Assembly: GCF_013373865.1 (NCBI RefSeq)
Contig: NC_050471.1
Location: 15,674,547-15,738,546 of the forward strand
Origin: Monomorium pharaonis
Taxonomy: Eukaryota > Arthropoda > Insecta > Hymenoptera > Formicidae
Direction of reading: 5' to 3'
DNA: 64,000 bases
The notes beneath the pieces were generated by a model, which worked only from the letters and a program-made list of their open reading frames with translations, made no database searches and had not been told where the DNA came from. A program made the position numbers and the translations under genes. Every line of letters begins with the position of its first letter. The first letter of the stretch is position 1. This document shows positions 1 through 8,169 of this stretch, one piece after another.

Positions 1-51
<51 letters not shown>

Positions 52-148
52 GAGATCAGGACTCTGAAGTTCATCAATTCCCCAGTATTTTTGACTCCAA
101 ACCCTCTCCGTTACATATGTGTGTGTGCGTGCGTGCGTGCGTGCGTGC

Positions 149-183
<35 letters not shown>

Positions 184-510
184 GTAAACAATTTTCTAAC
201 TTATTTCTACAAAAGAAATGTTTTTTGAAATATTTCTATCTTATTGTATTCAACAATATCAAATGAAGGCTGATTCGTATCAGCCAGTTTTTATTTGATA
301 TTGTTGAATACAATAAGATAGAAATATTTCAAAAAACATTTCTTTTGTAGAAATAAGTTAGAAAATTGTTTACAACACACACACACACACACACACACAT
401 ATATGTAACGGAGAGGGTTTGGAGTCAAAAAATACTGGGGAATTGACGAACCTCAGAGTCCTGATCTCCATTACACATACACACACACACACACAAACAA
501 ACACACGCAC
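1..510. repeat. Foldback (inverted-repeat) element with (TG)n/(AC)n arms
   Basis: The left half (about 1-262) and right half (about 290-510) are near-perfect reverse complements around a small centre, GGCTGA-TTCGTA-TCAGCC, at about 268-285. Each arm carries a (TG)n or (AC)n tract (1-47, 118-181, 375-398, 476-495), an 80 bp unique block containing CAGTATTTTTGACTCCAAAC, and an AT-rich inner block. The unique block resembles the inner arm of the Tc1-like element at 24.5-27.2 kb (CAGTATTTTGAGACTCCAAAC-like, also next to (TG)n), so the two probably share an origin. The left end may lie outside the window. No coding capacity is credible; the open frames across the TG tracts are artefacts. Confidence 0.8.
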
Positions 511-755
511 ACGCACAAACCAAATACAAAACACAAAATCTCGTTGTAGCCAGATAAAGAATAATTGAGTTGAAAAATGTTAATTTATCACTTTATTTAT
601 TTAAATATTTTTGCATAAACAAAGAAATTAAAAAATCGGCTCTCACAGTTTTCTTTAGAATTTATTTCCGAGTATTTCTGTCCAAGGATCATGCAAATCG
701 GTTAAAAAATACGACCTGTAGCCTATTTTGAACAGTATATTGTTCGTTTGGACCA
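511..755. other. AT-rich stretch without recognisable feature
   Basis: No gene or clear repeat seen. The short minus-strand frame here runs into the dispersed repeat that follows. Confidence 0.4.
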
Positions 756-984
756 CTGTGCGCCGCCGCCGGCAGCCAATGCTTGAAACAGTAGGCCGTG
801 CTATGGCTCGAGTGGCTCGAGCCCTTCCTTCGGCGCGCAAGGCGCGCTCTCATTCGCACAATTAAAAAAATTTATATCTTGATTATTAGCAGACCAAACC
901 CACAATAATATTGAACTTTTATGTTCATCTCGATCCCATCTACCTTTTTATGAACAGTGACCAGTATGCTCTGGGACTCCCTGT
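756..984 (-). repeat. Dispersed repeat, copy 1
   Basis: This block shares a GC-rich core (CGCCGCCGGCAGCCAATGCT), a GGCGCGCTCTCATT motif and an AT-rich tail (TATTGAACTTTTATGTTCAT followed by CTCGATC) with about 52112-52330. Both copies end near CCCTGTAT. Read on the minus strand both start a short frame MRA..., ending in SIGCRRR, but it is too short to call a gene. The family is unknown; it could be a truncated transposon end. Confidence 0.6.
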
Positions 985-1160
985 ATAATACATAAAGACC
1001 TGTAATTAAAGATTCGCCAATGGCGAACACAATTTTGATTGGTCACTTGAGTCACATGGTTTATCCGCCATTGCGTACCCACGCTGGGCAAGGAAGAGGG
1101 GAGAGTGCTCTGTGTTGAGCAGTATAGGTTAAAGGAATATGCTCTAGCTCTAGTTTATGG

Positions 1161-1565
1161 CTTAGTTTACATCGTGCATTTGATACGCGTATCAGGTACC
1201 ATATTCGTATCAAATTTGTACTAAATATTTAGTACGCACGATGTAAACGCTGCCGGATCAATTTGGTACGAGCGTATCAAGTAGGAGTATCGTACTAAAC
1301 TGATACGCGTACCAAGTGATACAAATGTCGATGTATACGCATAAAACGCATTTTAGAGAGAATTTAGCAATTGAGCATAACCTCAGTGCTAAAATCTAAA
1401 AACCGGTGTGAAAATGTCTTAGTAGGAGACATCAACATGAATTAAATTTGTATTATATTTTTCACAGTACATGCTTAGTACACTCAATGTAAACGCGCCC
1501 GTACTAAAGCTTTGGTGCGCACCAAACTTAATACGCGTACTAAGGTTTTGACGATGTAAACTAAG
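1161..1565. mobile_element. Small element with 14 bp terminal inverted repeats
   Basis: CTTAGTTTACATCG at 1161 is mirrored by CGATGTAAACTAAG ending at 1565. The interior is rich in palindromic GATACGCGTATC and GTACTAA motifs. No target duplication is evident, and the adjoining hairpin shares the TTTACA/TGTAAAC edges, so it may be one half of a compound repeat. Confidence 0.5.
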
Positions 1566-1570
1566 TCTAT

Positions 1571-1750
1571 ACCGAGCACTTGGTACGCGTATCAAATAGT
1601 AAATAACTAGTGAATGTGTTTAATCATTGGCTGATCAGCTTAAATTCACTACTTGGTACGCGTATCAAGTAGTGAATTTAAGCTGATCAGCCAATGATTA
1701 AACACATTCACTAGTTATTTACTATTTGATACGCGTACTAAGTGCTCGGT
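1571..1750. repeat. 180 bp near-perfect palindrome
   Basis: ACCGAGCACTTGGTACGCGT at 1571 is mirrored at 1750, with arms of about 90 bp that pair along almost their full length. The centre is TACTTGGTACGCGTATCAAGTA-like. It would extrude a long hairpin. Confidence 0.85.
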
Positions 1751-1906
1751 GTAAACTAGGTTTATGTCAGAAATTATAAGGTAATTCTATCTCCGCACTC
1801 TCGAGGGTCACTATATTTTGACGATACACTCAAGAAGAACAAGAAAAATTAAATTTGCATCTGTTATATGGCTGCGTACAACTTGGAGCAGGCTCGCATT
1901 GGGTGT

Positions 1907-3735
1907 TTACGATAATGGCTATCCGAGTAATTTTCTCTAGGACCGAAATATATGATAAGCACAACCATCTACTATCATTATGATTCGTGACAACTCAATG
2001 CTGTCCGGTATAGCCAAATCATCACGAGCAAGTTGCGAGTTGCGAGTTCCGTGAGTTTGTAGCAGGTCACCTAAAAAGTACGACATAAATAATTTGATTA
2101 TTACAATTAAAAATAATCTGTTTTTAATGTATGGTAAGATTATTAACTTCATTAAAATAGTAATTATATAACACAATCATGTATTTTTAAAGTATTGTCT
2201 AAAGTAATATTAAAGAGATTATTTTATTTACAAATATTTTATTTATTAATTTGTCTATCAAGTTTCTATTATAACGTATATCTAACGCATATCTATCGTA
2301 TATCTGTTTACAGTATATCTTAATTTACTATGCACTTGTATTACAAATTAAAAAAATTTATTGTAAACATTATTATTAGTTTCACATTAGTGAAATATTC
2401 ATGCATAATATTTATACATAAAGATATATGATTTTTTAAAATAATGATAACACCATGCAACTTATCATTAACAGTTGTTACAAAAAAGAAAAATATTTCT
2501 ACTTAAATTTTTATTTTACTTGTAATCTAAAAAATATTATTAATAATGATTTATTTAGTAATTTTACATAATTTATCTCATTTGTTTCAAAGTGTTAACA
2601 CCATCCGTTTAATAAAAGATGACTTTTCTAATATATATGTTAGTTAATAATAAATAATAACATTTATTAAGAATCAATGTTTAATTAAAATATTATATTA
2701 GGTTTTGAAATAATACCGTTATGATAGAAACTTGATAGACAAAATAAATATTTGTAAATAAAATAATCTCTGATATTACTTTAGACAATACTTTAAAAAT
2801 ACATGATTGTGTTACATATAATTACTATTTTAAAGTTAATAATTTTATCATACATTAAAAACAGATTATTTTTAATTGTAATAATCAAATTATTTATGTC
2901 GTACTTTTTAAGTTATCTGCTACAAACTCACGGAACTTGCTCGTGATGATTTGGCTATCCGTGTTTACGATAATGGGTATCCGAGTAATTTTCTCTAGGA
3001 CCGAAATATATGATAAGCACAACCATCTACTATCATCATGATTCGTGACAACTCAATGCTGTCCGGTATAGCCAAATTATCACGAGCAAGTTGCGAGTTC
3101 CGTGAGTTTGTAGCAGGTAACCTAAAAAGTACGACATAAATAATTTGATTATTACAATTAAAAATAATCTGTTTTTAATGTATGATAAGATTATTAACTT
3201 TAAAATAGTAATTATATGTAACACAATCATGTATTTTTAAAGTATTGTCTAAAGTAATATCAGAGATTATTTTATTTACAAATATTTATTTTGTCTATCA
3301 AGTTTCTATCATAACGGTATTATTTCAAAACCTAATATAATATTTTAATTAAACATTGATTCCCAATAAATGTTATCATTTATTATTAACTAACATATAT
3401 ATTAGAAAAGTCATCTTTTATTAAACGGATGGTGTTAACACTTTGAAACAAATAAGATAAATTATGTAAAATTACTAAATAAATCATTATTAATAATATT
3501 TTTTAGATTACAAGTAAAATAAAAATTTAAGTATAAATATTTTTCTTTCTTGTAACAACTGTTAATGATAAGTTGCATGGTGTTATCATTATTTTAAAAA
3601 ATCATATATCTTTATGTATAAATATTATGCATGAATATTTCACTAATGTGAAACTAATAATAATGTTTACAATAAATTTTTTTGATTTGTAATACAAGTG
3701 CATAGTAAATTAAAATATACTGTAAACAGATATAC
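1907..3735. repeat. Nested inverted repeats inside the hAT-like element
   Basis: The unit beginning GTGTTTACGATAATGGCTAT occurs at about 1907, again at about 2961 in the same direction, and inverted near 4857-5454. Sequence from about 2290-2957 is the reverse complement of about 2958-3735, giving a palindrome with arms of roughly 0.7 kb. The apparent minus-strand frames here are repeated copies of one non-coding block. Confidence 0.7.
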
Positions 3736-3738
3736 GTT

Positions 3739-4834
3739 CCCAGAGAACATTATGACGTCTTAAAGACGTCTAAAAGACGTCTTATATTTCTATAAGACGT
3801 CTTATAAAACTATCAGAAAGACGTCTTTTAGACGACTTTAAGACGTCTTATGACCCGATTTAAGACGTTTTTAAGACGTCTGAAAGACGTCTAATTTTTT
3901 TTATTTATGACGTTTTTGAGACGTCTTATATAAAAATTATTTTAGACATCCCTGGCGAAAAAATTTCTACAAAATTCTAAAAAACTACAAAAATTTACAA
4001 AAGTATTCCAATTCTGGCATTTTTTTGTAGTTTTTACAGAAAAATGCTAAATTTGAAACACACTTTTGTAAATTTTTGTAGTTTTTTAGAATTTTGTAGA
4101 AAATTTTTCCACCAAGGATTCCAAAAGCTAGGTTTATTATTTTTTATTTTTTATTATTTTAAACAAAATACTTTATATTTATATTTCATTATTTTTATTT
4201 TATTATTAAGATAAGTTTTTTTATAAATAAAAAATTTTATATTATATATTTCAATTTTATTTCATGTTTTCGTGATTGGAAATTACAGAATTTTACAAAG
4301 ATACTGGATTCAGTCACATATTTTACAGCAACTTAAGCGCAACACTATTATCGTCCGGTTTATTAATTGTCAAAAACTGTTGTCAGAAATGTTGTCAGAA
4401 AGGTTAATTATTTCCAATAACAGCCTACACACGCGATACGTACGAGAGTTAAAAAGTTGTGTTGTATTAACGTATCCACACTCGGCTGCGTTACACAGCA
4501 AACCGGGACAAAACGTCCCAACACACACGCGATACGTGCAAGAGTTCAAAAATTGATACGGGATAAGCACGTCGATCGACTTGATCGCATCACACGGCAG
4601 ATTTGGTTATGTGCGTCATTCGACGTCTTAAAAACGTCTTTCTCAGACGTCGTAAAGACGTCTAAATGGCGTCTCAAAGAATATGTCTTAAAAAGACGTA
4701 TTTTAGACGTCTTAAGAGAGACGTCTAAAATAAGACGATTTTAAAATGTCATAAAGACGTCTTTTAATAAAGTCTCAAAGACGTCTCTTTTAAGACGTCT
4801 TAAAGATGTCTTTTAGACATGCGTGTTGTCTGGG
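3739..4834. mobile_element. CCCAG-ended element full of GACGTC repeats
   Basis: It starts CCCAGAGAACA and ends TGTTGTCTGGG, an inverted terminal repeat of about 11 bp. Comparison with the intact mirror arm near 2275-2320 shows it interrupts the surrounding palindrome with a 2 bp TT flank on both sides, so it is a later insertion. Long runs of AGACGTCTT-like units fill both flanks (3750-3930, 4620-4815), and a foldback of TTCTACAAAATTC / GAATTTTGTAGAA sits at about 3965-4105. No transposase is present. Confidence 0.65.
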
Positions 4835-5118
4835 TTAGATATGCGTTAGATATACGTTATAATAGAAACTTGATAGACAAATTAATAAATAAAATATTTG
4901 TAAATAAAATAATCTCTTTAATATTACTTTAGACAATACTTTAAAAATACATGATTGTGTTATATAATTACTATTTTAATGAAGTTAATAATCTTACCAT
5001 ACATTAAAAACAGATTATTTTTAATTGTAATAATCAAATTATTTATGTCGTACTTTTTAGGTTACCTGTTACAAACTCACGGAACTCGCAACTCGCAACT
5101 TGCTCGTGATGATTTGGC

Positions 5119-5454
5119 TATACCGGACAGCATTGAGTTGTCACGAATCATGATGATAGTAGATGGTTGTGCTTATCATATATTTCGGTCTTAGAGAAAA
5201 TTACTCGGATAGCCATTATCGTAAACACCCTATACCGGACAGCATTGAGTTGTCACGAATCATGATGATAGTAGATGGTTGTGCTTATCATATATTTCGG
5301 TCCTAGAGAAAATTACTCAGATAGCCATTATCGTAAACACCCTATACCGGACAGCATTGAGTTGTCACGAATCATGATGATAGTAGATGGTTGTGCTTAT
5401 CATATATTTCGGTCCTAGAGAAAATTACTCGGATAGCCATTATCGTAAACACCC
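5119..5454. repeat. Three tandem copies of a 112 bp unit
   Basis: TATACCGGACAGCATTGAG recurs at 5119, 5231 and 5343, an exact 112 bp period. Each copy ends with TAGCCATTATCGTAAACAC. The same block occurs inverted at about 1907-2020. Confidence 0.9.
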
Positions 5455-5856
5455 ATTGTTTACTATCTCCACTACTCCAGACCCCAGCCCCCGGCCCCAG
5501 CCCCCATCCAGTCGCCGTATGGGTACAAGATGGTGGATAGCAGTCATGGTGGGGGGCCATTGGCGCATCTTTGATTATAGGTCTTTAATAATACATCGCA
5601 ATAACCTTTACAGTCTCAAGATCATTGTTATGAGTGACACACTCATAACGATAAGGTGTCAGTAACACGATGACGTAAGTCGGTCAGCTGCAGTCAGCAT
5701 CGAGCGCATCGCGCGAGGTTTCGCGCAATCCGCTCGACAATTAGCGCAATGCTCCTTAGACAGCACTTGCTGTCTAAGCAATAATTTGGAATACTGACCG
5801 ATTTACGCCCTCACGCAATCCTCCCCTTCTTTCGATCCAACTACCGAATTATCGGA

Positions 5857-5864
5857 TATATAAA
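5857..5864 (+). promoter_or_regulatory. TATA box in B LTR
   Basis: TATATAAA lies in CGGATATATAAACCGG, about 55 bp before the first hairpin. The same motif is in the 3' LTR 15964 bases downstream. Confidence 0.6.
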
Positions 5865-5918
5865 CCGGCGAAAGAAGGTGAGGATCGGGTCAATCCGAAG
5901 TAGACAAACTAAGACTAC

Positions 5919-6050
5919 ACACGACACTCTGCTTTGCGGGGTCGTGTATCGCCGAGATAACTTATTGTAAACACACAACCACGACGCTCTGCCTTGCGGG
6001 GTCGTGGACAACGAGCTAATAGACGCGACACTCTGCCTTGCGGGGTCGCG
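5919..6050 (+). promoter_or_regulatory. Three tandem RNA hairpins in the B leader
   Basis: Hairpins at 5919-5947, 5979-6007 and 6024-6050 share the apical sequence CTCTGCYTTGCGGG. Their stems differ but still pair: ACACGAC/GTCGTGT, CCACGAC/GTCGTGG and CGCGAC/GTCGCG. Such compensated change suggests a selected RNA structure, perhaps for packaging, dimerisation or translation. The set is repeated at 21883-22014 in the 3' LTR. The structure is seen in the sequence; the function is inferred. Confidence 0.7.
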
Positions 6051-6181
6051 ATCTACCCATTGTAACTGAATACAAGAATAAAAGTGTTCGAGACAAATAA
6101 CGGTGTATGTGACGAAATACCTTCCTCGCGAGATCTCTGGCAGCGATCCCAAAATCGTACTCACAACGAGGGGTACAACAG

Positions 6182-6200
6182 TGGTGGCAGCGGTGGGATT
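6182..6200 (+). promoter_or_regulatory. Primer-binding site of element B
   Basis: TGGTGGCAGCGGTGGGATT starts one base after the 5' LTR. It is complementary to a tRNA 3' end including CCA, possibly a leucine tRNA (not verified). Element C uses the same site. Confidence 0.75.
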
Positions 6201-6628
6201 TGCACTGCCAAAAGGAAGATCCAAGAGGAACTAAGCGTCACCGAGCAATCAGCTGTACAGGCCAGGAAGCCAGCCACGCCGGAGCGTACATAGCGCGTCA
6301 GCGATAAGAGTGAAACTCGAGACGACGCCGAGATCTACCGCGACAAGGCTCAGCTGATCGCCGCACCATGCAGCTCATCGTACTTATGTAAGTCCGACAA
6401 ACATTAAATTGTAACGCGAAACGAGCGTAGGACGACATAAAACTGTAACACGAATAGAGCAAAATATCGGTTGACCCCCGGTAACCGCGATTACCGTAAA
6501 AAGACATAGCTAAGATAGCTACTGTACTTCAAAGGCATACGAATGCAAACGCACTAGCGCAACGCGACATACGATACCGCGAAATAAAACGCGAACTCAG
6601 CATACGCGCTTACACTCGAACGTAAATG
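6201..6628 (+). other. Untranslated leader of element B
   Basis: About 430 bp between the primer-binding site and the gag start codon, with no convincing gene. Element A is inserted at its 3' end. Confidence 0.6.
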
Positions 6629-7515
6629 TGTAACAGCCGTGTTTCCCTGCGCGGGCAAGTTTATCGGGAACTAGGGCAGGAAAGGCCGCAGAAACAGCGA
6701 AAAGCGTACGTTCAAATAATAATTAAGTATATTTTGTGTCGAAAGGTATCTGTACATCTATTTACAATTATTTACAGTGTACCGCGGCGGGATATTCTTT
6801 GCGGCGGTGCGCGCGTGCTCGCGGCGTCAGCTGTGCGGTCGGGCGAACGTGACGAGACGCGGTGGCGGCGGGGTCTCGAGGTGAGCGCGTGATCGTTTTC
6901 GGGCCGTTGTGGTGCGCGGCGCGCGTGATTGCGTTTCTCGGAAAACGGGTAGGGTTTTGCCGAATTGGTCACGGTATCCCGAAAAGACTCGGGCGAGGCG
7001 GAGAACACTCTACCCCGTTTGTTATATACCGTGTCAGGAGAGGATGGAACCGGCGGCCAAGAACCCTTGGCGAAGGCGGAGAACACTCCACCCTCGACTT
7101 TGCTGGTTCGGAGTCTAGGACGTGTTTTCTTCTTCGCGAACGTAGCCGAGAACTCTCGGCTAAGGCGGAGCACGCTCTACCCTAATCTGCGTTCGCTCTT
7201 CTCGTGGTGTCCGAGCGGATCGGGAAAAGCTCGGGCACCGGATAAACGAGAAGTGAGTGTTCCTCCGTCGAGGCGATCTTTTATACCGCTCTCGGCGGAG
7301 GTTCGTGGACCCTCGGGGGTCTTCGGGCTTCTCCGTCCTCCACCTTTCGCCGAGCGGGATGCTGGCGGGAGGATCGAGATCGTCGAGACGGTCGTTGTCT
7401 CGGTCGCCTACTCTTAAGATTTATTATTGGGCAGATGCCCATATCGCGGTCTGGCGGGTAGTCGGTCAGACCGGCCGCGGTCGTTGGTCACCGAAAAAAA
7501 AGGCGGTTTGTTACA
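6629..7515 (-). repeat. 3' LTR of element A
   Basis: 887 bp, TGTAACAG...TTGTTACA. On the minus strand it carries a TATA box (TATAAAA, 7279-7285). Open frames on either strand inside it recur in the other LTR and have no protein-like features. Confidence 0.93.
7279..7285 (-). promoter_or_regulatory. TATA box in A LTR (3' copy)
   Basis: TATAAAA on the minus strand in GGTATAAAAGATCG; the matching copy in the 5' LTR is at 12884-12890. Confidence 0.55.
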
Positions 7516-7531
7516 CCACCCCTCTCTCAAG
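7516..7531 (-). promoter_or_regulatory. Polypurine tract of element A
   Basis: The minus strand reads CTTGAGAGAGGGGTGG immediately before the 3' LTR, a typical plus-strand primer. Confidence 0.7.
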
Positions 7532-7556
7532 ATAGCACCTGAATTTGAGGTGCTTT

Positions 7557-8069
7557 TTACTGCCTCTCAGTTGGGGGGTAAGATTTTTCTTTGCAGGACC
7601 GCAGTCGTCCGCAGCTGTCGAAGCGCAAGTGCCATCGTCGATTGCCTAGCCGGGCCTTGTATTGCCAGCTCACGTGCACCGAGAAGTGAGGAACGTCCAC
7701 GACGGTCCCGGGCTCTACCTCTACGGGTATCGGCGGTGGCGGTGCCGGTCCGTAAACTCGGATGGGCTCCAGGGTCGGCCGTTGTTCTCCGGTTGCTGCT
7801 GGCTGCGGTGTGGCCAGTTTTGGTCGTGGTGGCCTGGTGGGCGGTGGCTGGAGCATCCAGGCGTTCTTGGTCTGGTTCCGCCGGTCGGAGGGCTGAATGA
7901 GCCGTCCGTTCCGATGTCCGACAAGGGCTACTCTGGCCGCTGGTCGTGCCGTTGTTGTTGGCTGCTCGGGAGCGACAGCTGGTCGCTCGAAGCCCGGCTG
8001 TGTTGGGTCGTATTCCTCGTCATCGTTGAGATAGGCGTTGATGGCTTCCAAGATCTCGTCGTGCGCCAT
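7557..8069 (-). CDS. Extra ORF downstream of pol in element A, unknown function
   Basis: A 170-residue ORF starts about 100 bp after pol and ends just before the polypurine tract, where gypsy-type elements may carry env. It has no signal peptide, membrane segment or envelope feature. The N-terminus is acidic (NDDEEYD), the middle is rich in proline, arginine and alanine, and a proline run (PAPPPPIPVEVEPG) precedes a C-terminal block with aromatic and basic residues (HFSVHVSWQYKARLG). I do not recognise the family. The ORF is undamaged although protease is shifted, which favours a real product. No splice acceptor is obvious before its start, so expression is unclear. Confidence 0.6.
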   Translation of the reverse strand: MAHDEILEAINAYLNDDEEYDPTQPGFERPAVAPEQPTTTARPAARVALVGHRNGRLIQPSDRRNQTKNAWMLQPPPTRPPRPKLATPQPAATGEQRPTLEPIRVYGPAPPPPIPVEVEPGTVVDVPHFSVHVSWQYKARLGNRRWHLRFDSCGRLRSCKEKSYPPTERQ

Positions 8070-8169
8070 GGTCGGAACGCGAGTGAGGCAGAGATTTTCG
8101 AATTTCTGGCTGGTGCCTCACAATTGCCCTCCCCTCCTGAGGCCCGTTTGTTGTGTTTTGGTGGATTCT

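Larger units (their letters stand above)
993..5587. mobile_element. 4.6 kb non-autonomous hAT-like transposon with nested palindromes
   Basis: The ends are inverted repeats of about 33 bp: the left begins TAAAGACCTGTAATTAAAGA and the right end, reverse-complemented, begins TAAAGACCTATAATCAAAGA; both continue into GCCAATGG. The 8 bp ATAATACA lies immediately outside each end (985-992 and 5588-5595), a perfect target duplication. An 8 bp TSD plus a terminus fitting YARNG points to the hAT superfamily. The interior codes for no transposase and is a stack of palindromes and tandem repeats plus a second inserted element. The MITE at 13598-13844 has closely related termini. Confidence 0.8.
5626..6180 (+). 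repeat. 5' LTR of element B
   Basis: The LTR begins TGTTATGAG and ends TACAACA. It carries a TATA box and three related hairpins, and is followed one base later by the primer-binding site. Confidence 0.92.

Noticed and set aside
4..266. Open frames of Cys-Val repeats over (TG)n tracts, here and at 25.5-26.3 kb and 60.7-60.8 kb
   Set aside because: Pure dinucleotide repeats stay open by composition.
6862..7900. Plus-strand frames in the A LTR and opposite gag/pol of A
   Set aside because: Shadows of minus-strand genes or of GC-rich LTR sequence, repeated in both LTRs.
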